In this document: one piece after another, positions 17,988 to 27,456 of the stretch | How the letters are laid out: every line of letters begins with the position of its first letter | How positions within the stretch are numbered: the first letter of the stretch is position 1 | Assembly: GCF_001425205.1 (NCBI RefSeq) | Contig: NZ_LMDW01000016.1 | Location: 310,001-374,000, forward strand | Length of the DNA: 64,000 nt | DNA from: Variovorax sp. Root411 | GTDB taxonomy: Bacteria; Pseudomonadota; Gammaproteobacteria; Burkholderiales; Burkholderiaceae_C | Direction: 5' to 3' | Position numbers and translations under genes: made by a program | The notes under the pieces: model-generated | The model's input: only the letters and a program-made list of their open reading frames with translations | What the model was told of the DNA's origin: nothing | Databases searched by the model: none

Positions 17988-18935
17988 ATGGGTGTCAATT
18001 CCACAGTCGTGTTCGCGGACTTGACGGGGAGCACGAGAGTCTTCGAGGCCATGGGGAATGCGCGGGCCACGGAAACGGTGACGCGGCTGACGCAATGGAT
18101 CGGCGGCGTGTGCCAGGCGCACGGCGGTCGGGTGGTGAAGTCGCTCGGAGACGGCGTGTTCGCCATCTTCTCCAGCGGTGCTGCCGCCACGCACGCCGTC
18201 GTCGAACTGCAGCGCTATCACCAGAAGCGGCTGCTCGCGTGGCCTGTGCCGTTGCGCATGGCGCTGCAGATCGGCGTGGCCAGTGGCGAGGTGGTCGAGG
18301 TCGAGGGCGACTGCTACGGCGACGCCGTCAACCTGGCCTCGCGCCTGAGCGACCTGGCCGGCCCCGGCCAGATCTGGGTGACCGACGCCGTCATCTCGCA
18401 ATTGCGCGAAGGCACGGTGCAGCACCGCGACCTGGGGCTCATCAACATCCGCGGCCGCAGCGAGATGTCGGTGGTGCACCGTATCGACTGGCAGGAGGAG
18501 GTGACGACCTTCCTCACCGTGCCTGCGACGCTCGCTCCGCTGCGGATGCCGGACTCCACCTTCGGCCAGATCGAACTGGCCTGGCTCGACGTTCGTTCGA
18601 TGTTCCGTACCGAAGAACTCCCGATCCACCTCGGGCGCGTCAACGACGCGCAATTCGTGGTCAACGATCCGCGCGTCTCGCGGCTGCATGCGCGCATCGA
18701 GTTGCGACAGGGCAGCTGTGTGCTGATCGACGTCAGCACCTATGGCACCTGGGTGCGCTTCCACGGCAACGGCGGGCCAAGCACCGAGATCGCCCTGCGG
18801 CGCGAGGAATGCGTGCTGCACGGGCGCGGCGAGATCGGGCTGGGCGCGCCACTCAGCGATGTCAGCGCGCCGACCATCGCCTTCAACACGAACAGCGGCG
18901 ATGTGATGCTGTCGCGCCGAGAGATCGCGCGTTGA
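17988..18935 (+). CDS. class III adenylate/guanylate cyclase with FHA domain
   Basis: A 315-aa soluble protein. Residues 5-165 form a class III nucleotide cyclase domain with the metal-binding Asp11 (VFADLTGST) and Asp55 (KSLGDGVFAIF) and the transition-state pair Asn115/Arg119 (GDAVNLASRL), so it looks active. Residues about 205-280 form an FHA domain (IHLGRVNDAQFVVNDPRVSRLHARIE), which binds phosphothreonine peptides. The order suggests cyclic nucleotide synthesis controlled by a phosphorylated partner. No kinase or cNMP effector lies next to it. ATP versus GTP preference cannot be decided from the sequence. Confidence 0.92.
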   Translation: MGVNSTVVFADLTGSTRVFEAMGNARATETVTRLTQWIGGVCQAHGGRVVKSLGDGVFAIFSSGAAATHAVVELQRYHQKRLLAWPVPLRMALQIGVASGEVVEVEGDCYGDAVNLASRLSDLAGPGQIWVTDAVISQLREGTVQHRDLGLINIRGRSEMSVVHRIDWQEEVTTFLTVPATLAPLRMPDSTFGQIELAWLDVRSMFRTEELPIHLGRVNDAQFVVNDPRVSRLHARIELRQGSCVLIDVSTYGTWVRFHGNGGPSTEIALRREECVLHGRGEIGLGAPLSDVSAPTIAFNTNSGDVMLSRREIAR

Positions 18936-18970
18936 CGCTGCGCGGCCGCTGCCCCAAGGCTTGATGCAGC

Positions 18971-18990
18971 GGCATGCACATTGGCATGCC
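18971..18990. repeat. inverted repeat GGCATGC / GCATGCC
   Basis: GGCATGC (18971-18977) and GCATGCC (18984-18990) with a 6-nt spacer, 35 bp after the cyclase stop. There is no T-run, so it is not a standard terminator. The remaining gap to 19189 shows no other feature. Confidence 0.4.
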
Positions 18991-19189
18991 AATTTTGTTT
19001 TGGGAAGTGACCAAAAAGTCACGCAAGTACACATTTGTGTGGCGAAGGCGCTGGTTTTTGAATGCCTGCCAGTCGGTTTTTCACAGGGCATGCTGCTTGC
19101 CTTGTATCGCTCGACCGGCGTTGAAACGCCGTAGGAGCGAGGAACATGGTGGAACAGTTCGAGGCCGGCTGCGCGAGCCGGGTCGTTGC

Positions 19190-19564
19190 ATGAACGCAGT
19201 GAGCAGCATGGGTGCCATCGGTGGCCTCAACGGCATGGAAGGTGGGGCCAGCGTGAACTTCAGCGCCGAGCACCCCGCGAATGAGCCCACCGCGGCGCGC
19301 AGCAAGGGGGTGACGCACGTGCGCCCCTTCACCAGGGTCGAGGCCGCCATCGCGGCGGTGGAGTCGCTGGACCGCGAACTCAAGAAGTTCGAACTCGCGG
19401 TGGCCGACAGCCTGCAGGACTACCTTGGCGTGCAGATGGCGCAGATCACCGACTGCGCGCTGGCACGCGGCTGGGAGCCGGTCAGCTTCATGCAGAAGGA
19501 CGGGTTCCGCGTGTACCGCTATGAGGCCATGCCCGCCTACAAGGGGCGCCGCAAGAAGCGCTGA
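19190..19564 (+). CDS. hypothetical protein, 124 aa
   Basis: The N-terminal 45 residues are Gly/Ala/Ser-rich and probably disordered. Residues 48-124 look helical and charged (VRPFTRVEAAIAAVESLDRELKKFELAV), then DYLGVQMAQITDCALARGWEPVSFMQKDGFRVYRYEAMPAYKG and a basic tail. I recognise no family. Codon use matches the neighbourhood. The ATG has GAGCCGGG upstream, a poor ribosome-binding site, so the start is uncertain. It converges on the reductase gene at 19588. Confidence 0.6.
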   Translation: MNAVSSMGAIGGLNGMEGGASVNFSAEHPANEPTAARSKGVTHVRPFTRVEAAIAAVESLDRELKKFELAVADSLQDYLGVQMAQITDCALARGWEPVSFMQKDGFRVYRYEAMPAYKGRRKKR

Positions 19565-19587
19565 GGTGCCGCCGCGGAGCCGGACGG

Positions 19588-21096
19588 TCAGCCGCCGGCC
19601 GTCGTGTCGAAGACGGCCAGGGTGCCGAGCACGCCGTGCGTCTCGAGCACGCCCAGGTGGCGCGCCACCGTCGCCACGAATCGCGGTTCGCCGCCAAGCT
19701 CGCCGAAGACTGGCGCGAACTCCGCGAAAAAGGCCACGCGCTCCTGTATCGACGGTGCCGCATCGGCTTGCACGAGCCGTTGAGCCAGTGCATCGGCCAG
19801 CGGGTCCTGGATGTCGTGCGTGGCACCGGTCTCGTCCGCGCCGCGCAGGTAGTGAATCCACGCGGCGACGGCGAGCGCGAGCCGGTCGATCGGTTGCTTG
19901 GCGGCGAGCCGGTCGCGCACCGTACCGAGCAGGCGCTGCGGCAGCTTCTGCGAGCCGTCCATTGCGATCTGCTTCGTCTGGTGCTGCAGCGCTGGGTTCG
20001 AGAAGCGCTGCAGCAAGCGCGCGCGATAGCTGTCCAGGTCGAGGCCTTGCATGGCCGGCAGCGTGGGGGCGATCTCTTCTCGCATCAGCGCATCGATGAA
20101 GTTGCGCAAGGCCGGCTCCGCCATCGCGCTGTCCACCGTGCGAAAGCCCGCCATCGCACCCAGGTAGGCAAGCGCCGAATGGCTGCCGTTGACCATGCGC
20201 AGCTTCAGCCGCTCGAACGGTTCCGCATGTTCGACGAAGCGCGCGCCACCCGCGGCCCAGTCGGGGCGCCCGTGGGCGAAGCGGTCTTCCACCACCCATT
20301 CGAGAAAAGGCTCGCCGATCACCGGCCATGCATCCTCGGCACCGAGGCGCACGGAGATGCGTTCGCGGTCGGCGTCGGTGGTTCGCGGCACGATGCGGTC
20401 GACCATCGAATTGGGGAAGCTGCAGTGCGCGTCGATCCAGCCGTGCAACGCGCCGTCGACCTGCTGCGCAAAGGCCAGCACGATGCCGCGCAACGTGTCC
20501 CCGTTCGCGGGCAGGTTGTCGCAGGACAGCAGCGTGACGGGCGGCAGCCCGCACCCGCGGCGCAGGTTCAGCGCATGCACGACGAATCCGGCCATCGTGC
20601 GCGGCGCTTCCGGGTGCGCGAGATCGTGCGCGATGTCCGCATCGTCCAGCCGCAGCGCGCCGGTGGCCGGATCGTGGTGGTAGCCCTTCTCGGTGATCGT
20701 CAGGGTGACGATGCGCGTGTCCGGATGGGCGAGGCGTTCGAGCACGGCCTGCGGGTCTTCCGGCGCCACGAGCACGTCGAGCAGGTTGCCCACCACCTGC
20801 AGTGCCTCGCGCGGGCTGCCGTCGTCGGCCGCATCGCGCAGTGCCAGCGTGTAGAGGCCGCTCTGCGACATCAGCGCATCGCGCGTGTCGGCTGCGCGCA
20901 GCGACACGCCCACCGTGCCCCAGCGCAGGTCGCCGCTGGCATGCAGCGCCGCCTCGTTGACGACCGCGAGGTGTGCGCGGTGAAAGGCGCCCACGCCAAG
21001 GTGCACGATGCCGGCCTGCAGCGCCTCGCGGTCATAGCGCGGCTTCGCCACGTCGGCGGGCAGCGAGGGCAGGGTACCGGGATGCAGGCGTGCCAT
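19588..21096 (-). CDS. mannitol dehydrogenase family protein (fructuronate reductase-like)
   Basis: A 502-aa NAD(P)-dependent polyol/uronate dehydrogenase of the long-chain mannitol dehydrogenase family. The N-terminal Rossmann motif is IVHLGVGAFHRAHLAV. Family segments include TITEKGYHHD, LSCDNLPANGDTLRG and the catalytic-region Lys in ERLKLRMVNGSHSALAYLG. With D-mannonate dehydratase next door, interconversion of fructuronate and mannonate (UxuB role) is the likeliest reaction; mannitol or arabinitol oxidation is the alternative. It is last in the operon. A GTG at 21123 would overlap the previous gene and is the alternative start. Confidence 0.88.
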   Translation of the reverse strand: MARLHPGTLPSLPADVAKPRYDREALQAGIVHLGVGAFHRAHLAVVNEAALHASGDLRWGTVGVSLRAADTRDALMSQSGLYTLALRDAADDGSPREALQVVGNLLDVLVAPEDPQAVLERLAHPDTRIVTLTITEKGYHHDPATGALRLDDADIAHDLAHPEAPRTMAGFVVHALNLRRGCGLPPVTLLSCDNLPANGDTLRGIVLAFAQQVDGALHGWIDAHCSFPNSMVDRIVPRTTDADRERISVRLGAEDAWPVIGEPFLEWVVEDRFAHGRPDWAAGGARFVEHAEPFERLKLRMVNGSHSALAYLGAMAGFRTVDSAMAEPALRNFIDALMREEIAPTLPAMQGLDLDSYRARLLQRFSNPALQHQTKQIAMDGSQKLPQRLLGTVRDRLAAKQPIDRLALAVAAWIHYLRGADETGATHDIQDPLADALAQRLVQADAAPSIQERVAFFAEFAPVFGELGGEPRFVATVARHLGVLETHGVLGTLAVFDTTAGG

Positions 21097-21110
21097 GGCG
21101 CTTGCCCCGC

Positions 21111-22322
21111 TCACCAGTTCCACAGCGTGCCGTCGTGCTGCAGCCGGTTCACCGGCAGGTAGGCGCGCTGGTACGGGTACTTGGCGGCCAGCTTCTCGTC
21201 GATGTCCACGCCATGGCCCGGCGCCTCGCCCGGATGCAGCATGCCGTTGGCGAAGCTGTAGGCGTGCGGGAACACCGCATCGGTTTCATCGGTGTGGCGC
21301 ATGTACTCCTGGATGCCGAAGTTCGGCACCCACATGTCGAAGTGCAGCGCCGCGCCCATGCAGGCCGGGGAGAGGTCGGTCGCACCGTGGCAGCCCGTGC
21401 GCACCTGGTAGAGCGAGGCCAGGTCGGCGATGCGGCGCAGCTGCGTGATGCCGCCCGCGTGGACCACCGTGGTGCGGATGAAGTCGATCAGCTGGTTCTC
21501 GATCAGGTCCTTGCAGTCCCAGATGCTGTTGAAGATCTCGCCCACAGCCAGCGGCGTGGTCGTGTGCTGGCGGATCAGCCTGAAGGCTTCCTGGTTCTCG
21601 GCCGGCGTGGCGTCTTCCATCCAGAACAGGTTGAAGGGCTCCAGCGACTTGCCCAGCCGCCCGGCCTCGATGGGCGTGAGGCGGTGGTGCACGTCGTGCA
21701 GCAAGTGGATGTCGGGGCCCACAGCGCTGCGCACCGCGTCGAACAGCTTGGGCGTGTGTTCCAGGTACTTGGCGGTCGACCAGTCGTGCTCGCTCGGCAG
21801 GTCGGAATCGGCCGGCTCGTAGAACATGGTGCCGCGGCCCACGCCGTACACCTTCTCCAGGCCCGGCACGCCGCTTTGCGCGCGGATGGCCTGGTAGCCC
21901 TCGGACTTGTAGCGCAGCACCTCGTCCACCGTCTGTTCGATGTCGCGGCCGTTGGCGTGGCCGTACACCATCACGCCGGTGCGGCTCTTGCCGCCGAGCA
22001 GCTGGTACAGCGGCATGTTGGCGGCCTTGGCCTTGATGTCCCACAGCGCGGTGTCGACCGCCGCAATGGCGGTCATGGTCACCGGGCCGCGGCGCCAGTA
22101 GGCGCCCTTGTAGAGGTACTGCCAGATGTCCTCGATCTGATGCGCGTCGCGCCCGATCAGGCAGGGAATGACGTGCTCCGTGAGGTAAGCCGCCACGGAC
22201 AGCTCGCGGCCGTTGAGCGTGGCGTCGCCGATGCCGGTGAGGCCTTCATCGGTTTCGATCTTCAGGGTGACGAAGTTGCGGCCCGGGCTGCAGACGATGA
22301 CGCGTGCGTTGGTGATTTTCAT
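21111..22322 (-). CDS. manD: D-mannonate dehydratase ManD
   Basis: A 403-aa enolase-superfamily enzyme that dehydrates D-mannonate to 2-keto-3-deoxygluconate. Its residues coincide in number with the characterised Novosphingobium ManD: metal ligands Asp210, Glu236 and Glu262, and acid/base residues Arg147, Tyr159 and His212. This supports true mannonate activity rather than one of the inactive relatives. It follows the transporter ATPase gene by 27 bp and precedes the reductase gene. No 2-keto-3-deoxygluconate kinase or aldolase is in the window. Confidence 0.93.
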   Translation of the reverse strand: MKITNARVIVCSPGRNFVTLKIETDEGLTGIGDATLNGRELSVAAYLTEHVIPCLIGRDAHQIEDIWQYLYKGAYWRRGPVTMTAIAAVDTALWDIKAKAANMPLYQLLGGKSRTGVMVYGHANGRDIEQTVDEVLRYKSEGYQAIRAQSGVPGLEKVYGVGRGTMFYEPADSDLPSEHDWSTAKYLEHTPKLFDAVRSAVGPDIHLLHDVHHRLTPIEAGRLGKSLEPFNLFWMEDATPAENQEAFRLIRQHTTTPLAVGEIFNSIWDCKDLIENQLIDFIRTTVVHAGGITQLRRIADLASLYQVRTGCHGATDLSPACMGAALHFDMWVPNFGIQEYMRHTDETDAVFPHAYSFANGMLHPGEAPGHGVDIDEKLAAKYPYQRAYLPVNRLQHDGTLWNW

Positions 22323-22349
22323 GATGCGTGACTTGAGGGGGTGTGGGGT

Positions 22350-23141
22350 TCAGCCGTTCCAGCCGAGGTGACCGAGGAAGTCGCGGGTGCGCTCCACCGT
22401 CGGGTTGTCGAAGATCTGCGTGGGCGGGCCCTGTTCGATGATGGCGCCGGCCTCGAATACCACCACCCAGTCGGCCACGCGCCGCGCGAAGCCCATTTCG
22501 TGGGTTACCACGATCATGGTCATGCCTTCCTGCGCGAGCTTCTGCATCACGCTCAGCACTTCGCCGACGGTCTCGGGGTCGAGCGCCGAGGTGGGTTCGT
22601 CGAACAGCATCACCTCGGGCTCCATCGCCAGCGCCCGGGCAATGGCCACGCGCTGCTGCTGGCCGCCTGAAAGGTTGGCCGGGAAGTTGCCGGCCTTGTC
22701 GGCCAGGCCGACTTTTTCAAGCAGCACCTTCGCGCGTTCCCGGGCCTTCGCTTCGGACATGCCGAGCACGGTGACCGGGCCCATCGCCACGTTGTCGAGC
22801 GCCGACTTGTGCGGGAACAACTCGAAGCTCTGGAACACCATGCCCATGCGCTGGCGCACCTTGCGCACCTGCGATTCCTGCGTGGGCAGCGCCACGCCGT
22901 CGACCAGCACGCGCCCGCCGTCGATGGTCTCCAGGGCGTTCGTGCAACGCAGCAGGGTCGACTTGCCCGAGCCCGACGGGCCGATCAGGCACATCACCTC
23001 GCCCTTGTGCACCTGCAGCGACACGCCGCGCAGCGCCACGAAGTCGCCGTACAGCTTGCGGACGTTCTCATACACCAGCACGGGCGGCTGGTCGGCGTTC
23101 TTGCGCGCCGGGGAAAGAGCGGTGGGGGTGGCTGCGTTCAT
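22350..23141 (-). CDS. amino-acid-type ABC transporter ATP-binding protein
   Basis: A 263-aa ATPase of the polar amino acid uptake (PAAT) family. Walker A is GPSGSGKST, the Q-loop is [10 protein letters not shown], the signature is LSGGQQQR, Walker B is [12 protein letters not shown] and the switch His is in VVTHEM. A roughly 20-residue N-terminal extension precedes the domain. Its ATG overlaps the stop of the permease gene by 4 bp (ATGA). It energises the two adjacent permeases. The substrate is probably a sugar acid, judged from the enzymes in the operon. Confidence 0.93.
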   Translation of the reverse strand: MNAATPTALSPARKNADQPPVLVYENVRKLYGDFVALRGVSLQVHKGEVMCLIGPSGSGKSTLLRCTNALETIDGGRVLVDGVALPTQESQVRKVRQRMGMVFQSFELFPHKSALDNVAMGPVTVLGMSEAKARERAKVLLEKVGLADKAGNFPANLSGGQQQRVAIARALAMEPEVMLFDEPTSALDPETVGEVLSVMQKLAQEGMTMIVVTHEMGFARRVADWVVVFEAGAIIEQGPPTQIFDNPTVERTRDFLGHLGWNG

Positions 23142-23797
23142 TCCTTGACTCCGTATTTGCGGTGGATCCAGTCCACCAGCTTGGCTTGCGGGTAGCCCAT
23201 GAGCCAGTAGATGACGGCCATGGCGGTGAGCATTTCCAGCACGCGGAAGGTCTGCGCGCGGATCTGCATCGAGGTGTAGGCAAGCTCGCTCACTGCGATG
23301 ACCGAGACCAGCGAGGTGTCCTTGAACAGCGAGATCCAGGTGCTCGCGATCACCGGAAGGATGCGGCGCGCGGCCTGCGGAATCACCACCTTGAACATCG
23401 CCTGCCGGCGCGACATGCCGATGGCGAGCGCGGCCTCCATCTGCCCCTTGCGGATCGAGTTGATGCCCGCGCGGAAGGTCTCGGCGTTGTAGGCCGCGAC
23501 GTTCAGCACCAGCGCCACGAGCGCGGTGGTGATGGCCGAGAACTGCACGTCGAAGGCCATGGGCATCACGTAGAAGGCCCAGTAGATGATCAGGATCAGC
23601 GGCAGGTTGCGAAAGAACTCCACGAAGCCGAGCGAGGCCGACTGCAGCAGCTTGTTGGGCGACAGGCGCATCAGCGCGAGCACGATGCCGCCCGGCACCG
23701 CCAGCAGCATGGTGACCACCGTCAGCCCCACCGTGAGGGCGGCGCCTTCGAGCAGCGCGGCGCGGTGCGTCCAGATCACGGACCAATCGAATGTCAT
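23138..23797 (-). CDS. amino-acid-type ABC transporter permease
   Basis: A 219-aa inner-membrane permease of the HisM/GlnP type, with about five transmembrane helices and the EAA loop [22 protein letters not shown] that contacts the ATPase. The [15 protein letters not shown] segment is typical. It is paired with the permease gene 12 bp upstream, so the transporter is probably a heterodimer. It overlaps the ATPase gene by 4 bp. Confidence 0.93.
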   Translation of the reverse strand: MTFDWSVIWTHRAALLEGAALTVGLTVVTMLLAVPGGIVLALMRLSPNKLLQSASLGFVEFFRNLPLILIIYWAFYVMPMAFDVQFSAITTALVALVLNVAAYNAETFRAGINSIRKGQMEAALAIGMSRRQAMFKVVIPQAARRILPVIASTWISLFKDTSLVSVIAVSELAYTSMQIRAQTFRVLEMLTAMAVIYWLMGYPQAKLVDWIHRKYGVKE

Positions 23798-23809
23798 GGC
23801 GTGTCTTTC

Positions 23810-24475
23810 CTAGGAGCGGCCGAGGTGCGCGAAGCGGCGGTAGAGCCGGTCCACGCCCCGCGTCACGGGGAACAGGATGCAGAAGTACGCCACCATCACC
23901 GCGGTGAACACCTCCACCGGCCGATAGCTCTGGCCGGCCACGGTTTCGGCGCGGTGCATCAGTTCGGGCACCGCGATCACGGTGGCGATGGCCGTGTCCT
24001 TGATGGCGATGGTGAGGATCGAGCCGAAGGCCGGCAGCATCCGCACGATGGCCTGCGGCAGCAGCACCTTGCGCAAGATTTGTGCGCGCGACATGCCCAG
24101 CGCCAGCGCGGCGCGCGTCTGGCCCGGCCGGATCGACTCGATGCCGGCGCGGATCACCTCCGCCGCGTAGGCCGCGATGTGCAGCGTGAGTGCGACCAGC
24201 GCCGCCCAGAAAGGCGGGAAGGTCACGTTCGCGATGATCGGGAACGCGAAGTAGATCCAGATCAGCACCACGAGCACCGGAATGGCGCGCATCGAGTCGA
24301 TGTAGAAGACCAGCAGCGGCCGCAGCCAGCGCGGGCCGTACAGCCGCAGCAGCGCAATCACGAGCCCGGCCAGCAGGCTCGTGGCCGCGCTGACGATGCT
24401 CAGCAGCACGGTCATGCCCAGGCCGCTGGTGAAGAAGCGCCAGTTGTCCGCGATGGGCGAAAAATCGAAGTTCAT
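23810..24475 (-). CDS. amino-acid-type ABC transporter permease
   Basis: A 221-aa permease homologous to its downstream neighbour, with about five helices, the [17 protein letters not shown] segment and the EAA loop [22 protein letters not shown]. It follows the dehydrogenase gene by 46 bp and probably forms the transmembrane pore with the second permease. Confidence 0.93.
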   Translation of the reverse strand: MNFDFSPIADNWRFFTSGLGMTVLLSIVSAATSLLAGLVIALLRLYGPRWLRPLLVFYIDSMRAIPVLVVLIWIYFAFPIIANVTFPPFWAALVALTLHIAAYAAEVIRAGIESIRPGQTRAALALGMSRAQILRKVLLPQAIVRMLPAFGSILTIAIKDTAIATVIAVPELMHRAETVAGQSYRPVEVFTAVMVAYFCILFPVTRGVDRLYRRFAHLGRS

Positions 24476-24521
24476 GGGAAGAACCTCCGTCAGGTGATGA
24501 AGGAAAGGGCGGCCGCGTTCT

Positions 24522-25559
24522 TCAGAACGTGACCATCACCTTCATGGCGCGCTGCCGGTCGGCGGCCAGCGCGAAGGCCTCGTGCACGCGCGCCACCGGC
24601 AGTGCGTCGGTCAGCAGCGGCGACACGTCGAGCACGCCGCGGCTCAGGTAGTCGACCGCCCATGCGTACTCGTCGACGAAGCGGAACGTGCCTACGTAGG
24701 TGAGGCTCTTCACCATGATCTGGTTGAACGGGCAGCCATCGCTGCTGCCGTTGAGCGTGCCCACCTGCACGACGGTGCCGCGCGGGCGCGTCAGCCGGAT
24801 GCAGTTGGCCAGCCCCGCGTAGTTGCCCGACACCTCGAAGCTCACGTCGACCTGGCCCTTGCCTTCGGCCAGTGCGTCCAGCGCCGACGGGTCCTTCGCG
24901 GCGTTGATGGTCTGCGTGGCGCCCACGCGGGTGCACGCGGCCAGCGTCTGGTCCTGGATGTCCACCGCGATCAGCCGGCTCGCGCCCGCCAGTTTCGCGG
25001 CCATGAGGATCAGCGCGCCGATGGGGCCGGTGCCGATCACCATCACCGTCTTGCCGAGCAGCGAGCCCGCCTCCTTCACCGCGTGCAGCGCCACCGCCAG
25101 CGGCTCGCCGAAGGCGGCCAGTTCGAACGACAGGTTCTCGGGCACCGGCACGCACTGGCTCGCTTCCACCACCACCTGCTCGCGCATCGCGCCCTGCATG
25201 TGGGGCCACTTGCTCGCGCTGCCGAAGAAGTGCACGTTCTCGCAATGGTTGGAGGCGCCCATGCGGCAGAAGCGGCAGTGGCCGCAGGTGCGCGAGGGGT
25301 TGAGCGCCACGCGGTCGCCGGCGCGCACCGACGTGACTTGCGCGCCCACTTCCAGCACCTGGCCCGAGGCTTCATGGCCCGGCGTGAGCGGGGCGCGAAT
25401 CAGGAAGTCGCCGACGCGGCCGTGCTGGTAGTAGTGCAGGTCGGAGCCGCAGATGCCCACGGCCTTGACGCCGACGCGCACCTGCGTGGGCGACAGCGCT
25501 TCAATGGGCACGTCTTCCACGCGCAGGTCGCGGGCACCGTGGATCTGGCAATTCAACAT
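24522..25559 (-). CDS. zinc-dependent dehydrogenase, L-idonate 5-dehydrogenase-like
   Basis: A 345-aa medium-chain dehydrogenase. Catalytic zinc ligands are Cys37, His62 and Glu63 (GICGSDLHYY, TPGHEASG). Structural zinc is held by Cys92, Cys95, Cys98 and Cys106. The Rossmann motif is GTGPIGALI (about 173-181). Sequence features resemble L-idonate 5-dehydrogenase/sorbitol dehydrogenase (oxidation of L-idonate to 5-ketogluconate). Operon context with ManD and a fructuronate-type reductase supports sugar-acid or polyol oxidation, but the exact substrate is inferred. Confidence 0.88.
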   Translation of the reverse strand: MLNCQIHGARDLRVEDVPIEALSPTQVRVGVKAVGICGSDLHYYQHGRVGDFLIRAPLTPGHEASGQVLEVGAQVTSVRAGDRVALNPSRTCGHCRFCRMGASNHCENVHFFGSASKWPHMQGAMREQVVVEASQCVPVPENLSFELAAFGEPLAVALHAVKEAGSLLGKTVMVIGTGPIGALILMAAKLAGASRLIAVDIQDQTLAACTRVGATQTINAAKDPSALDALAEGKGQVDVSFEVSGNYAGLANCIRLTRPRGTVVQVGTLNGSSDGCPFNQIMVKSLTYVGTFRFVDEYAWAVDYLSRGVLDVSPLLTDALPVARVHEAFALAADRQRAMKVMVTF

Positions 25560-25645
25560 GGTGAAGATCTCGAAATGATGGGCAAAGGGGTTCCCGCGGG
25601 CCGCGCCGATGGCGGCGGCCCGAAAGGCTTCGATGGGGACGGAGG

Positions 25646-25663
25646 GAGCGCCCGAGGGCGCTC
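25646..25663 (-). promoter_or_regulatory. perfect intra-operon hairpin after a binding-protein gene
   Basis: GAGCGCCC-GA-GGGCGCTC starts 3 bp past the stop of the second binding-protein gene, without a T-run. Such hairpins between a binding-protein gene and downstream transporter genes often stabilise the upstream mRNA, giving excess binding protein. This role is inferred from position and symmetry. Confidence 0.5.
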
Positions 25664-25666
25664 AGC

Positions 25667-26518
25667 TCACTTGAGGTTCTGCGTCATGCGCCGCTCTTCC
25701 GCGGTCAGCGCGGGCTGCATGCGCTGCGCCACCGAGCGCAGCCAGTCGAGGTACACCTGCTGCTCCTTGGCCACGCCCATGCCGGACTGGATCTCGAAGA
25801 TCTTGCTGTCCTGGCAGTCGTTTTCTTTCGGGAATGCGGCCAGCCCCTTCACCTTCTTGCTGATGTTGGGCCACAGCATGCGGTTGAGCGGCGCGACGTC
25901 GGAGCGCCCGGCCATCACTTCCTCGATGGGTGCGACCGAGCCCGAATTGGCCACGCCGCGCAGCTTGGCCTTGGGGAACTGCTGGCGCACCAGCGGCTCT
26001 TCGCCGGCGCCCGAGAAGTAGGCGATAGTGACCTCGGGCTTGTTGAAGTCGTCCAGCGTCTTCGCGCTGGTGAACTTCGGGTTGTCGGCACGGCCGAACA
26101 TGCACACACCGGTGCTGGAGAAGGTGACGAAGTCGATGATCTTCGCGCGCTCGGCCGTCTGGTTCAGCGGGCCGATCATGATGTCCATCTGGTTGGCCAC
26201 CAGTGCGGGCACCTTGGTCTCGTGGCTCACCGGCACCGGCATCATCTTCACCCCGAGCAGCTTGGCGAATTCCTTGCCCAGCATCCACGACGGGCCGGCC
26301 CAGTCCTCGCCGTCGCCGCTGGTGTTCTGTACCAGCCAGGGCGGGTTGTTGACCACGCCGACGCGCAGCACGCCGGCCTTGCGGATGGCGTCGATGCGTG
26401 GGCTGGCGCCCGGTGCGGGCGGCGTCTGCGCCAGGGCCGTCGAGCCCATGGCCGCGAGGGCCGCCGCGAGCGTGGCACCGCGCGATGCGCGTGCCAGGAA
26501 GGTCTTGATCTTCGTCAT
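25667..26518 (-). CDS. ABC transporter substrate-binding protein (PAAT type), copy 2
   Basis: A 283-aa periplasmic binding protein with a Sec signal peptide (about 1-30, ending ALAQT) and a bacterial extracellular solute-binding family 3 fold: IRKAGVLRVGVVNNPPWLVQN, VPVSHETKVPALVANQMDIMIGPLNQTAERAKIIDF. It is clearly paralogous to the next gene upstream, with the same length and motif order. Likely ligand: the sugar acid used by this operon, or a related one. A hairpin follows its stop. Confidence 0.92.
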   Translation of the reverse strand: MTKIKTFLARASRGATLAAALAAMGSTALAQTPPAPGASPRIDAIRKAGVLRVGVVNNPPWLVQNTSGDGEDWAGPSWMLGKEFAKLLGVKMMPVPVSHETKVPALVANQMDIMIGPLNQTAERAKIIDFVTFSSTGVCMFGRADNPKFTSAKTLDDFNKPEVTIAYFSGAGEEPLVRQQFPKAKLRGVANSGSVAPIEEVMAGRSDVAPLNRMLWPNISKKVKGLAAFPKENDCQDSKIFEIQSGMGVAKEQQVYLDWLRSVAQRMQPALTAEERRMTQNLK

Positions 26519-26552
26519 GCTGTCTATCTCCTGATGCTGCTGGGATTCATGC

Positions 26553-27398
26553 TCACTTGAGCGTGCCGACGATGCGGGCCTCGTCGGCGTCGAGCCGCGC
26601 CTTCTGCGCCTTGGCGACCTCGCGCAACCAGTTCAGGTACGCGGGCTGGTTCTTGTCCACCGCGAGCCCGACGGGCGATGCCTTCTCGGTGCTCGACTGG
26701 CAGTTGTTGTCCTTCGGCAGCACGGCCAGGCCCTTGACCTTTTGCTGCAGGCCGACCCAGGGCACCCGGTTGATCGGCGCGGCGTCGGCGCGGCGCGCCA
26801 TGATTTCCTCGATGGGCGCGGTGGCGCCCGAGCTTGCGACGGCGCGCAGCTTCGCCTTCGGAAAGCGCTCCTTGACCCAGCCTTCCTCGGCGCCGCCGGT
26901 GAAGTAGGCGATGGTCACGTCGGGCTGGTTGAGGTCGTCCACGGTGGCGGCCTTGCTCAGCTTCGCGTTGTCGGCGCGGCCGAACATGCATACGCTGGTG
27001 GCGGAGTAGATGACGAAGTCGACCACCTTGAGCCGCTCGGGCGTTTCGCCCAGCGGGCTGATGGTCATGTCGACCTGGTTGGCCGCGAGCACCGGCACCT
27101 TGGTCTCGTGCGAGACCGGCACGGTGCGCAGTTTCACGCCCAGCAGCCGTGCATATTCGTTGGCCAGCAGCCAGGCCGGGCCGCTCCACGGCTCGCCCTG
27201 GCCGGTGGTGTTTTCCATCAGCCAGGGGGCGTTCTGCAGCACGCCCACACGCAACTCGCCGGCCTTGCGGATGGCGTCGATGCGCGGGCTGGCGCTGGGT
27301 GCCGGCTGGGCGGACGCGCCGCCCGCGGTGGCGGCCAGCAATGTCAGGGCGAAGCAATGCGCGGCGATGCGGCATCGCCGAAGGACGGTGGATCTCAT
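26553..27398 (-). CDS. ABC transporter substrate-binding protein (PAAT type), copy 1
   Basis: A 281-aa periplasmic binding protein with a signal peptide (about 1-30, ending GGASAQ) and an SBP family 3 domain: IRKAGELRVGVLQNAPWLMEN, VPVSHETKVPVLAANQVDMTISPLGETPERLKVVDF. It is the first structural gene of the operon, 58 bp downstream of the GntR gene and 34 bp before its paralogue. Two diverged binding proteins with one permease pair suggest two related ligands. Confidence 0.92.
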   Translation of the reverse strand: MRSTVLRRCRIAAHCFALTLLAATAGGASAQPAPSASPRIDAIRKAGELRVGVLQNAPWLMENTTGQGEPWSGPAWLLANEYARLLGVKLRTVPVSHETKVPVLAANQVDMTISPLGETPERLKVVDFVIYSATSVCMFGRADNAKLSKAATVDDLNQPDVTIAYFTGGAEEGWVKERFPKAKLRAVASSGATAPIEEIMARRADAAPINRVPWVGLQQKVKGLAVLPKDNNCQSSTEKASPVGLAVDKNQPAYLNWLREVAKAQKARLDADEARIVGTLK

Positions 27399-27456
27399 GG
27401 TCTTGTCTCCGTGGTTCGGGTGGCGCCGGCCGGGAGGCCGGACGCCGGGTGCCTGC

